This document shows, in pieces, positions 1 through 7,515 of a stretch of 7,534 nucleotides of DNA; position 1 is the first letter of the stretch; every line of letters starts with the position of its first letter. Below the pieces are notes generated by a model. The model was not told the origin of the DNA. It ran no database searches and saw nothing but the letters and a program-made list of their open reading frames with translations. A program made the position numbers and the translations under genes. This DNA comes from Bacteroidota bacterium. GTDB lineage: Bacteria; Bacteroidota; Ignavibacteria; Tepidaquicellales; Tepidaquicellaceae. The stretch lies in the NCBI GenBank assembly GCA_003519545.1, contig DOWN01000327.1:392-7925 (forward strand), written 5' to 3'.

Positions 1-1430
1 GTTTCCGGATTGAAAGGATTTGGAAAGTTTTGTGTAAGTTCGTAAGAATCCGGTGTTGTACTAACCGGAGAATTTTTCCAAATATTTTCATCAACAATTG
101 AATTGTATATATATTTAATATTTTTGGCTCTGAAGAATAAATTTTTTAATGCTTCACGATTATTAATTCCTGATTCTGCAATTACCGCATAAGTGAAATC
201 AATCGTATCACCGGGATTGATATCAAGACTATCATGTCCTGAGGAGATTTGGGATCGTCTGTAAGTATTGGGATTTAAATAATTTATTATATTAAAATTA
301 GTATCATTATCGCAATTGAAATACATTCCTTTAAATTCAGTCCAACCAATATTGTTAAGCGGATTTCCTGAAAATACATATTTTGTTTTTCGAGTACCTG
401 AGGTTATTGTAGGATTTAGATGGTATGTCTTATTTTTTTTATATCCTTGCATTAAATAATATGCAGCCATTGGTTCTCCATTTGCATCTACCATGCAAAC
501 AGGTGCAGCAGAACCAGTATTAAAAATTAAATTTGAAGAAGTTAATCCGAGAGTATCGAAAGTATTATTTATTTTTAAATGTGGTGATTTAAGTATAACA
601 ATTCCGACAGCAGAAATTGAAGAATCTTGTGAGTTTAAATTATTTCCATATGTGTAAACCAAATTTTTAAGAGTATCTGTTCCTAATCTTAATCCATACC
701 AGTTGGCATCTTCAAATTCACTAAAAATGGTAAACCATGTAGATTTCCAAATGTTATTACTTTTGTTAATTATTTTATGTTTAACAAAAAAGGTATTTTC
801 TAAAATTGAGTTGTTGTCATATCCCCAAATAGTTACAGAGTTTTGCATTTTTAAAAGTGGAGTAATAATACCACCGCCAAACCCTTCACCAATTGAATGA
901 GAATTAGGATTTGCGTCAGACAGACAAATGAAAGCAGTTTGATTTGCGTTTGGAACTCCTGCTATATCTAAACCTATATCATAAATACCGTTTTTATTTA
1001 AATCTTTAAATGGTGCTCCATAATTAACCATATTTTTCCAATTTTTAATTTCAGAAAAATAATTTTGTGAGTTATTATTATTTATAAAATACATTTTGAA
1101 TAATGAATCGGAATAAAAACTATTATTAAATACCGTTCCAGGTAAATATTCACCGCGGAATGAAGCAGAAGTCATTGCTAAGGAATCATTTACCATTGCA
1201 GCGACTGATAATCCTTTAGTATAAATTATATATTGTTGAGTATTTCGGGGCCAATATATTCCAGGCATATTATTTCCAGATGCCGGACTGAATATTCCGA
1301 GTGAATTAAAATATAATCGAAAATTGCCGGGAGATAAACTCCAGGTTTTAACTGTTTGAGAATATATTAATTCTGAAGAAATGAAAATTATTATAACGAT
1401 ATAAATATATTTTGCAATTAATTTCTTCAT
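1..1430 (-). CDS. T9SS-type secreted protein, second tandem paralog (3' end cut by window edge)
   Basis: The frame is open from ATG at 1430 to the window edge: 476 complete codons and no stop, so roughly 70-80 C-terminal residues are missing. Residues 1-24 form a signal peptide (MKKLI, an Ile/Tyr-rich core, then LIYS) with predicted cleavage before Gln25. The body aligns almost colinearly with the protein encoded just upstream. Shared blocks include YGAPFKDLNKNGIYD (137-151, a DxNxNGxYD loop that could bind calcium), GEGFGGG (181-187), WGYDN (202-206) and RRSQISSGHDSLDINPGDT (391-409). The last visible residues, QNFPNPFNPE (467-476), open a T9SS type A sorting domain, so export through the outer membrane and surface anchoring or release are predicted. 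It is rich in Asn (64 of 476) and has only three cysteines. Its start overlaps the preceding stop by four bases (ATGA), so translation is probably coupled. Molecular function is not recognised. Confidence 0.88.
   Translation of the reverse strand, partial: MKKLIAKYIYIVIIIFISSELIYSQTVKTWSLSPGNFRLYFNSLGIFSPASGNNMPGIYWPRNTQQYIIYTKGLSVAAMVNDSLAMTSASFRGEYLPGTVFNNSFYSDSLFKMYFINNNNSQNYFSEIKNWKNMVNYGAPFKDLNKNGIYDIGLDIAGVPNANQTAFICLSDANPNSHSIGEGFGGGIITPLLKMQNSVTIWGYDNNSILENTFFVKHKIINKSNNIWKSTWFTIFSEFEDANWYGLRLGTDTLKNLVYTYGNNLNSQDSSISAVGIVILKSPHLKINNTFDTLGLTSSNLIFNTGSAAPVCMVDANGEPMAAYYLMQGYKKNKTYHLNPTITSGTRKTKYVFSGNPLNNIGWTEFKGMYFNCDNDTNFNIINYLNPNTYRRSQISSGHDSLDINPGDTIDFTYAVIAESGINNREALKNLFFRAKNIKYIYNSIVDENIWKNSPVSTTPDSYELTQNFPNPFNPE
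1427..1430 (-). promoter_or_regulatory. ATGA stop/start overlap coupling the two paralogs
   Basis: On the minus strand the bases read ATGA: the ATG opens the second paralog and the TGA closes the first. No Shine-Dalgarno-like sequence stands before this ATG; the preceding bases are the last codons of the first gene (ATT CTC CTA AAA). Re-initiation by the terminating ribosome is therefore the simplest way to start the second gene. The overlap is seen directly; coupling is inferred. Confidence 0.8.
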
Positions 1431-3055
1431 TTTAGGAGAATCATTTTTTTAGTTTGAGAAAATTTATTTGAAGTTAAGCGGTAGAAATAAATTCCGCTTG
1501 CGAGGTTAGAGCCGTCAAAAGTAAATTCATACGAGCCGGGATTGAAAAAATTATTTTTTATTCCGCTTATATATCGTCCTGAAATGTCAAAAATTTCTAA
1601 AGTAACATTTGATTTTTCCGGAACATTAAATTTTATTGTAGTTTCAGGATTGAATGGGTTTGGATAGTTCTGAAAGAGTTCATATTTTTGCGGGGTGATG
1701 TCTCCGAGAGCAGATATATTCACACTTCCGGAGACAGAATTATAATATGTTTTAATGGCGGAAACTTTATTTTTTAATCGTGATAATGAATTTAAATTTG
1801 ATAAACCTCTATCAACATATTGAGCAAATGCGAACTCAATTGTTTGACCGGGATTTACAATTAAACTATCGTGTCCTGAGTTAAGCAATATTCTTCTATC
1901 GCCCGGATTCATTGGAGTGGTGGTAGTGATGTTTGTATCACTTGAGCAATTTGCAAGAAATCCATTAATTTCATTCCAACCGGTACCTGACTCGGGATCA
2001 CCTGAAAAATTATATTTTGTAATTCTTGAATTTCCTGTAGCAACGGGATTTAAAACCGGATAACCCTTGTTTTTTAAACCACGCATCATATTGAATGCTT
2101 CCATTGATCCATGACTAAATCCATTACAAACAACCGGTCCTGTACAACCGCCGCATTTTAAAACTGCAAGAGAAGACATTCCTAAAGTGTCAGAAACACC
2201 ATTCCGATTTAATGCGGGAGAACGTAAAACTAAAAATCCTAAAGCGGGTGGATTTGCACCGTAGTCATTATCATAATTAGTACCGTTATAAATGAAACCT
2301 AAATTCTTTGATGAATCGCAACCTGCTCTATCATCAACTGCATCACCAATATCAGCATCAACCATAAGTCCTAAATGAAAACTCTTCCAACTGTAAATGT
2401 GTTTATTTGTAATTTGATATTTTATAAACTGAACATTTTCAAAAGCGGGATTATCGTATCCCCATGCTGTAATAGCAACCTGTGCTTTCAATAAAGGATT
2501 CATAACTCCACCTGAGAATCCTTCACCCCAAGATTTTTGTGACAGGTCACCGTCGGTAAGGCACATAAAAATGGTTTGCGATGCATTTGGATAGCCGGGA
2601 ATATCAATAGAGCAATCATACTGACCGTTTTGATTTACATCTTTAAACGGGGCACCATAAGGAACCATTAAACCCCAGTTAGCATAGTCCTGACTATTTG
2701 AACAATTATCACCCGATTTGATAGAATAGATTTTGAAGTTTGGATTAGTTGTAAATACTCCGTTTTGAAAATAACCGGGAGCATATTCACCTCTGTAACT
2801 TGCAGACACAAAAGCGAGAGTATCTCTGACAAAACATGCCATAGAAATTCCTGAACTAAAAGCAACAAAATTTCCTGAGCCTGCGGGCCACTCAAGACCT
2901 GGAGAATTTCCTGTTGTTGTATTTTGATTGAAGATACCAGTATTCTGAAAATATGTTTTTAAATTATTCGGCTGAAAAACAATTCTTTGAATTGACACCT
3001 GAGAAAAAGAATTTACAAAACAGGAGAAGAAGATAATTGTAATTAATTTTTTCAT
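1427..3055 (-). CDS. T9SS type A sorting domain-containing secreted protein, first tandem paralog
   Basis: A complete 542-residue protein. Residues 1-18 are a Sec signal peptide (MKK, hydrophobic core, NSFS) with cleavage predicted before Gln19. The C-terminal 85 residues or so (458-542) are a T9SS sorting domain: it opens with QNYPNPFNPETTIKF, contains LEIFDISGR and ASGIYFYRL, and ends in KKMILLK. This predicts transport through the type IX machinery to the cell surface or medium. The body carries a DxNxNGxYD loop (139-147), an acidic stretch ending in DDRAGCD (233-247), a CGGC pair (301-304) and an RRILLNSGHDSLIVNPGQT block (388-405). Similar blocks recur, from memory, in uncharacterised T9SS cargo of Ignavibacteria-like bacteria. 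Nine cysteines lie after the signal peptide. No catalytic motif was recognised, so the substrate or partner is unknown. The start at 3055 is fixed by the signal peptide; A-rich sequence but no Shine-Dalgarno precedes it. It is first in a two-gene unit with its paralog. Confidence 0.93.
   Translation of the reverse strand: MKKLITIIFFSCFVNSFSQVSIQRIVFQPNNLKTYFQNTGIFNQNTTTGNSPGLEWPAGSGNFVAFSSGISMACFVRDTLAFVSASYRGEYAPGYFQNGVFTTNPNFKIYSIKSGDNCSNSQDYANWGLMVPYGAPFKDVNQNGQYDCSIDIPGYPNASQTIFMCLTDGDLSQKSWGEGFSGGVMNPLLKAQVAITAWGYDNPAFENVQFIKYQITNKHIYSWKSFHLGLMVDADIGDAVDDRAGCDSSKNLGFIYNGTNYDNDYGANPPALGFLVLRSPALNRNGVSDTLGMSSLAVLKCGGCTGPVVCNGFSHGSMEAFNMMRGLKNKGYPVLNPVATGNSRITKYNFSGDPESGTGWNEINGFLANCSSDTNITTTTPMNPGDRRILLNSGHDSLIVNPGQTIEFAFAQYVDRGLSNLNSLSRLKNKVSAIKTYYNSVSGSVNISALGDITPQKYELFQNYPNPFNPETTIKFNVPEKSNVTLEIFDISGRYISGIKNNFFNPGSYEFTFDGSNLASGIYFYRLTSNKFSQTKKMILLK
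1430..1684 (-). other. T9SS type A C-terminal sorting domain (within the first paralog)
   Basis: These bases encode residues 458-542. The order is the usual one for this Ig-like sorting domain: a PNPFNPET entry, a strand with TIKFNVPE, a central LEIFDISGR, a GSYEFTFDGSNLASGIY turn, and a Lys-rich end (KKMILLK). In the family, the domain is recognised by the type IX machinery and usually removed on the cell surface. The second paralog begins the same domain at its last visible residues. Confidence 0.9.
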
Positions 3056-3086
3056 TTTTCTTTTTGTTTAGTTTAACAAATACAAA

Positions 3087-3117
3087 CAAACATAAAGAGA
3101 AAGAGTAAAAAATCAAA
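3087..3117 (-). promoter_or_regulatory. Bacteroidota-type promoter for the T9SS paralog pair
   Basis: On the minus strand a TTTG element (3117-3114) is followed after 19 bases by TATGTTTG (3094-3087). This matches the Bacteroidota primary sigma consensus, TTTG at about -33 and TAnnTTTG at about -7, with normal spacing. Transcription would start near 3081-3080, leaving a 5' leader of about 25 A-rich bases before the ATG at 3055. The site lies downstream of the pump terminator, as expected for an independent unit. The region is T-rich, so a chance match is possible. Confidence 0.62.
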
Positions 3118-3151
3118 AGACAAATTAAGCGATTTGTGAATTGGGAAGGAG

Positions 3152-3184
3152 AAAAAAAAGCCCCCATAAATTAATTTGAGGGCT
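3152..3184 (-). terminator. Intrinsic terminator of the efflux operon
   Basis: Reading the minus strand, AGCCC (3184-3180) pairs with GGGCT (3163-3159) and is followed directly by a run of Ts (complement of the eight As at 3152-3159). Inside the loop, AAATTAATTT (3168-3177) is itself a palindrome and can extend the stem after a small bulge. It sits 52 bases after the permease stop codon and before the T9SS promoter. The plus strand has no T-run after the stem, so it looks one-directional. Confidence 0.78.
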
Positions 3185-3235
3185 ATGAGATTTTATAGAT
3201 TTAAAATTACTTATAAATGAATAAATAATGTTATA

Positions 3236-6200
3236 TTATGTCAAAGTTTTAAGAACTTCTTCTACACGTTCAACATTTCTTTTTTTCTTAAAAAGTTTAA
3301 GACTAAAATCATCAACAAATGAATATATAGTCGGAATAATAATCAAGGTTAAGAATGTTGATACTAATAAACCGAAAATAATAGCAATACCCATCGGTCT
3401 CCAGAATGCAGAGTTTTCACCGCCGATTATCCATGAAAAAGAACGCCAGTCAAAATCAACACCACTTGCAAGAGGAATAATTCCGAGAATTGTAGCGGCA
3501 GCAGTAAGGAAGATAGGGCGAAGTCTTATGATACCTGCTTGAATAAGTGCTTCATCTCTTTCAAGTCCACGTCTTTCAAGTTCTTTTTGGAAATCGAGAA
3601 GTACTATCGCATTTCTCACAACTATACCGGCAAGAGATATTACACCGATACCTGTCATAACAATTCCGAATGGAGTTTGAGTTATCATTAAACCGATTAA
3701 AACACCTATTAACGATAATACGATAGTGAACATAATAATAAGAGGAGTTCTTAATGAATTAAATTCGATAACCATCAAGAAATAAACAAGTAACAGAGCG
3801 ATACCGAAAGCACGACCAAGAAAAGCCTGTGACTCTTGTTGATCTTCCTGAGCACCGGTGTAACTAATAGCATATCCATCCGGTAAACGGAAATCTTTCA
3901 GTTTATTCTGAATATCAAGAATTACTTCGTTTTCATTTCTACCCTGAACGTTTCCTGAAATGGTGACAACACGTTTTAGATCTTTTCTATTTATGGAGCC
4001 GATACCACCTGAGAATTCAACTTTAGCGACTGATGAAAGTGGAATCTGAACTCCATCAGGATTTGAGATATAAAGTTGTTTTATATCTTCAACATTATTT
4101 TTCTGATTTTTATTTAATCTTACCATTATATTATATTCATCATCACCAACTCTGTATTTACTTGCTTCAAAACCGTAGATTGCTGTTCTGATTGTAGAGC
4201 CGATGGTTGCGGTGCTTAATTTATACAACGCTGCTCTATCACGGTCAACTATAACTTTTAATTCAGGTACTGCTTTATCAAAGTTAGAGGAGATATCAAC
4301 TGCTCCGGGAACAGTTACAACTTCTCTCATAATTTGGTCTGATAATTCGCCAAGTTTTTCAAAATCGAGACCTGATATTTCAATGTTAATTGGCTTACCA
4401 ACCGGTGGTCCGCCAGTCTGCTGAGCGACTTCAATTTTTCCACCGGGAATTTTGTCAATTGCTGCACGAACTTCATCAACTGTAACAAACGAACTTTGAG
4501 AACGCTCCTGCTTATCAATAAAATTCATAGTAACGGTTGATTTATTGGGAATACCATCACCGCTGAAATCAAGTGGATTATTAGATGAACCGACATTGGA
4601 AATATAATATTCAATATCTTTGAAAGCCGGAAGTTTATCTTCAATTTGTTTTGTGAACTGATTTGTAGCCGTAAGGTCAGTTCCAGGAGGAAGTGTAATA
4701 TTTATATTTGCTTGTCGAGGTTCAACCTGCGGAAAGAATTCAACTCCGTTATTGAAATTATAATATAAAACAAAAACGCTGATTAAAAGCACTATTACTC
4801 CGAGTATCGAAACAAAACGGTGTTTCATAGTCCAGCGAACTGCTTTTTCATATTTATTCATTGCAGCACCAAAAAACTTTTCATCGAACCATTCAAGAAA
4901 TTTACCGACAGGGCGGAATTTTCTTTTTGCTGATCTTTCTTTATCTCTTTTATAATTTATAAAAACTGCTGCTTGAATAGGACTGATAATCATAGCAACG
5001 AACAAAGAAGAAGCAAGACATACGATAAGCGTTATCGGAAGATATTTCATAAACTCACCTGTGATGCCCGGGAAGAAAACCAACGGGAAAAACGCAGCCA
5101 TAATGGTGAGAGTTGCAATAGTTACAGGAAAGACAACTTCACGAGGTGCTTCTATAGCGGCATCTTCGGGTGTATATCCTTCTTTTTCTTGAAGACGATA
5201 AACGTTTTCAATAACTACGATTGCATCATCTACAATAATACCGAGTACGAGGATAAGAGTGAAGAGTACAACAATATTTAATGTGATGCCCATAATGGAA
5301 AGCACGGTGAATGAAATCAAAAAAGATAACGGGATGGATGTGGCAGTGAGAAGAGCATTTTTTAATCCCATAAAGAAAAAGAGAATAATACATACGAGCA
5401 AGACACCTGTAATAATTCCGTTTTCAAGTTCGTGAACAGTGTCTTTAATCTGTTCGGACTCATCACCTGTAATACTCACTTTTATTCCCGGGGGAATAAC
5501 TTCATTTTCATTTTTTGCAATTATATCTTTTATTTTTTCGGCGATGTTAACAATGTTTCCACCGCTTCTTTTTTTAATAACGAGAGTTACAGATTCTTTA
5601 CCGTTTTCCCGTGAATAAGTTGTGCGTTCTTTAGTTCCGTAAGTGACCTGAGCAACATCTCTTATATAGATAGGATTACCTTGTGGAGACTTAACGACGA
5701 GATCTGCAATTTTTACAGGGTCAGAATATTCACCGGGAGTTCTGACAAGAAACCTTGACTCCCCTATTTCAACTGAACCACCCGGCACGTTTAGATTTTC
5801 TGCTGATATAACATTTGACAAATCATTAAATGAAATGCCGTAATATTTCAATCTGTTAGCGTCAACATCAACCTGAACTTCCCGAGTTAAACCGCCGACA
5901 ACTTCAGCAGAAAGCACACCATCAATAGTTTCGAATTTATCCTGAAGTTTATCAGCAACTTCTTTAAGTTTTATCAATCCTACATTACCTGTAAGATTGA
6001 CATACATCATAGGTAACTCCGAGAAATTAATTTCAATAATCTGTGGTTCTTCAATATCTTTAGGCATATTTGCTTTTGCGATAGAAACTTTATCTCTGAC
6101 TTTTTGAATAGCATCATCTATAAGCACATCCGGATTGAACTCAACAGAAATAGAAGAAAAACTTTCTCTTGAAACAGAAGTTATATTCTTAACTCCGCTG

Positions 6201-6421
6201 ATAGATTTAATTTCTTTTTCGATTTTATCCGTAACGAGATTTTCTATATCCTGCGGAGATACTCCCGGATAAACTGTAGTTACGAATACGAACGGAATTT
6301 TTATGGACGGAGCGGATTCACGAGGAAGACCTGAATAAGAAATCCATCCTACTATAATAATAAGGAAAGTTAAAATATAAACTGTAACTTTATTATGCTG
6401 TAATAATTTAAAAAATTTCAT
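3236..6421 (-). CDS. RND-family multidrug efflux permease (inner membrane; HAE1/AcrB-like)
   Basis: The 1061-residue length is normal for a resistance-nodulation-division pump, and both halves of the internally duplicated fold are present. One membrane helix lies near 13-32, then a periplasmic domain to about 333, helices 2-6 (about 335-485), helix 7 near 534-554, a second periplasmic domain, and helices 8-12 (about 867-1033). The proton-relay Asp pair is in helix 4 (LGIIVDDAIVVIENV, D398-D399). In helix 10 the motif reads GIVVRNAIVLLDF, so Arg936 occupies the position of Lys940 in AcrB. The N-terminal LPRESAPSI and YPGVSPQDIE motifs are typical of the family. The pump should use proton influx to export hydrophobic compounds through the upstream-encoded adaptor and an outer-membrane channel not seen here. 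The start at 6421 gives the standard MKFFKLL N-terminus, 34 bases after the adaptor gene. The substrate cannot be told from sequence; a role in metal or lipid export is less likely. Confidence 0.96.
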   Translation of the reverse strand: MKFFKLLQHNKVTVYILTFLIIIVGWISYSGLPRESAPSIKIPFVFVTTVYPGVSPQDIENLVTDKIEKEIKSISGVKNITSVSRESFSSISVEFNPDVLIDDAIQKVRDKVSIAKANMPKDIEEPQIIEINFSELPMMYVNLTGNVGLIKLKEVADKLQDKFETIDGVLSAEVVGGLTREVQVDVDANRLKYYGISFNDLSNVISAENLNVPGGSVEIGESRFLVRTPGEYSDPVKIADLVVKSPQGNPIYIRDVAQVTYGTKERTTYSRENGKESVTLVIKKRSGGNIVNIAEKIKDIIAKNENEVIPPGIKVSITGDESEQIKDTVHELENGIITGVLLVCIILFFFMGLKNALLTATSIPLSFLISFTVLSIMGITLNIVVLFTLILVLGIIVDDAIVVIENVYRLQEKEGYTPEDAAIEAPREVVFPVTIATLTIMAAFFPLVFFPGITGEFMKYLPITLIVCLASSLFVAMIISPIQAAVFINYKRDKERSAKRKFRPVGKFLEWFDEKFFGAAMNKYEKAVRWTMKHRFVSILGVIVLLISVFVLYYNFNNGVEFFPQVEPRQANINITLPPGTDLTATNQFTKQIEDKLPAFKDIEYYISNVGSSNNPLDFSGDGIPNKSTVTMNFIDKQERSQSSFVTVDEVRAAIDKIPGGKIEVAQQTGGPPVGKPINIEISGLDFEKLGELSDQIMREVVTVPGAVDISSNFDKAVPELKVIVDRDRAALYKLSTATIGSTIRTAIYGFEASKYRVGDDEYNIMVRLNKNQKNNVEDIKQLYISNPDGVQIPLSSVAKVEFSGGIGSINRKDLKRVVTISGNVQGRNENEVILDIQNKLKDFRLPDGYAISYTGAQEDQQESQAFLGRAFGIALLLVYFLMVIEFNSLRTPLIIMFTIVLSLIGVLIGLMITQTPFGIVMTGIGVISLAGIVVRNAIVLLDFQKELERRGLERDEALIQAGIIRLRPIFLTAAATILGIIPLASGVDFDWRSFSWIIGGENSAFWRPMGIAIIFGLLVSTFLTLIIIPTIYSFVDDFSLKLFKKKRNVERVEEVLKTLT

Positions 6422-6455
6422 AAGGTTAATTTACCGTTTTGGTATTCAATTAAAA

Positions 6456-7490
6456 TTAATTTACAACCTGAACTTTATCACCATCTGAGAGATACTGAAA
6501 ACCAACATTAATAAGTTTATCTCCCGGATTTAATCCTGAACGTATATATGCAAAGTTACCGTTAGTTCCGCCAATTTCAAGAAGACGTTTGCGAGCAACG
6601 TCACCTTCAAGAACAAAAACAAATTTTTCTTCACCGTTATCAACAATCATATCCTGTTGTAACACGACAGCATCAGGAATTTTCATAAGTGTAAAAGTCA
6701 TATTGGCAGACATTTCAGGTTTTAATCTTTGTTTTGGGTTAGGGATTACAACTTCAACTTCAAAAGTTCTGTTTAAAGGATTTAAAACCGGAGAAACAAA
6801 ATTGATAACACCTTCAAACTCTTCATCAGGAAAAACATCAAAAGTAATTTTTACTGTTTGACCTTTTGAGATAGTGCCCATATACATTTCCGGAATGCCT
6901 GCGGAAACTTTAACTCTTGAAATATCAACAATATTAACTATAGGAGCACTTGGAGAAGACATTTCACCGCGATTCATAAATTTTTCATCAACTATTCCTG
7001 AGATTGGAGATGTGATGTATGAATTGCTCAGTCGCGACTCATAAACTTCCATAGTTTTTTCGGCGATATCAAGTTGGAGTTTTGCATCGGTATATTGCTG
7101 TTCGGTTGCGATCTGGTCATTATAAAGATTTTCAATTCGTTTGAAATTAACCAAAGCGAGTTCGAACTGTGCTTTAGACTGATCATAAGAAGCATAGTCA
7201 GTATCTTTTTTAAAGCGTGCAATAACCTGACCTCTTCCGACGCGGCTTCCTTTCTCAACAGAAAGAAAAGTTATTAGACCACCTTCAGTGGAAGAAATTT
7301 TTGCCGATGTGAAAGGTTTAACAATCGAAACGACATTATATTTTTCTTCAAAGTATTGAGGGGCAATATCTACGGTTTTAACAAGAGTATGCTTAACCTG
7401 ATTTTCAGGTTCAGTATTTCCTTTACCACCGCATGAATATAAAATGATACTAAGAGAAAAAAGGATTGAGAGTTTTATTATATATTTCAT
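6456..7490 (-). CDS. RND efflux periplasmic adaptor subunit (membrane fusion lipoprotein)
   Basis: This 344-residue protein links an RND permease to an outer-membrane channel. The N-terminus (1-20) is a lipoprotein signal with lipobox LYSC, Cys20 being the lipidated residue, followed by GGKG. Next come one half of a biotinyl-lipoyl-like domain (about 60-95, GGLITFLSVEKGSRVGRGQVIARF), a helical hairpin rich in charged residues (about 97-155, with IATEQQYTDAKLQL), and the second lipoyl half (about 157-190, ITSPISGIVDEKFMNRGE). A beta-barrel (about 191-268) and a membrane-proximal domain (about 270-344, ending in GDKVQVVN) complete the usual order. The hairpin is fairly short, as is common for adaptors of this clade. 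The start at 7490 puts the signal peptide at the exact N-terminus, although the frame stays open upstream. It is the first gene visible of the pump operon and lies 34 bases before the permease gene. No Shine-Dalgarno sequence is evident. Confidence 0.95.
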   Translation of the reverse strand: MKYIIKLSILFSLSIILYSCGGKGNTEPENQVKHTLVKTVDIAPQYFEEKYNVVSIVKPFTSAKISSTEGGLITFLSVEKGSRVGRGQVIARFKKDTDYASYDQSKAQFELALVNFKRIENLYNDQIATEQQYTDAKLQLDIAEKTMEVYESRLSNSYITSPISGIVDEKFMNRGEMSSPSAPIVNIVDISRVKVSAGIPEMYMGTISKGQTVKITFDVFPDEEFEGVINFVSPVLNPLNRTFEVEVVIPNPKQRLKPEMSANMTFTLMKIPDAVVLQQDMIVDNGEEKFVFVLEGDVARKRLLEIGGTNGNFAYIRSGLNPGDKLINVGFQYLSDGDKVQVVN

Positions 7491-7515
7491 ATATATGATT
7501 GAAAAATTTTCTTTT

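Noticed and set aside
703..900. Plus-strand open frame of 65 codons
   Set aside because: It lies wholly antisense to the second paralog, whose frame is supported by clear homology to the first; no promoter or family resemblance.
2964..3167. Minus-strand open frame of 67 codons crossing the start of the first T9SS gene
   Set aside because: It begins upstream of the promoter region and runs out of frame over the signal peptide of the T9SS gene; no recognisable product.
3056..3235. Idea that the T9SS pair belongs to the efflux operon
   Set aside because: All genes share a strand, but a GC stem with T-run and then a phylum-type promoter lie between them, so separate units are the better reading.
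3228..3542. Plus-strand open frame of 104 codons
   Set aside because: It is antisense to the well-conserved C-terminal end of the RND permease and resembles no known protein.
4973..5281. Plus-strand open frame of 102 codons within the permease gene
   Set aside because: It is the reverse complement of helices 4-6 of the permease; its composition simply mirrors that coding sequence.
7028..7277. Overlapping open frames on both strands inside the adaptor gene
   Set aside because: The adaptor frame has a complete domain order there (the lipoyl half and helical hairpin); the others are chance open frames.
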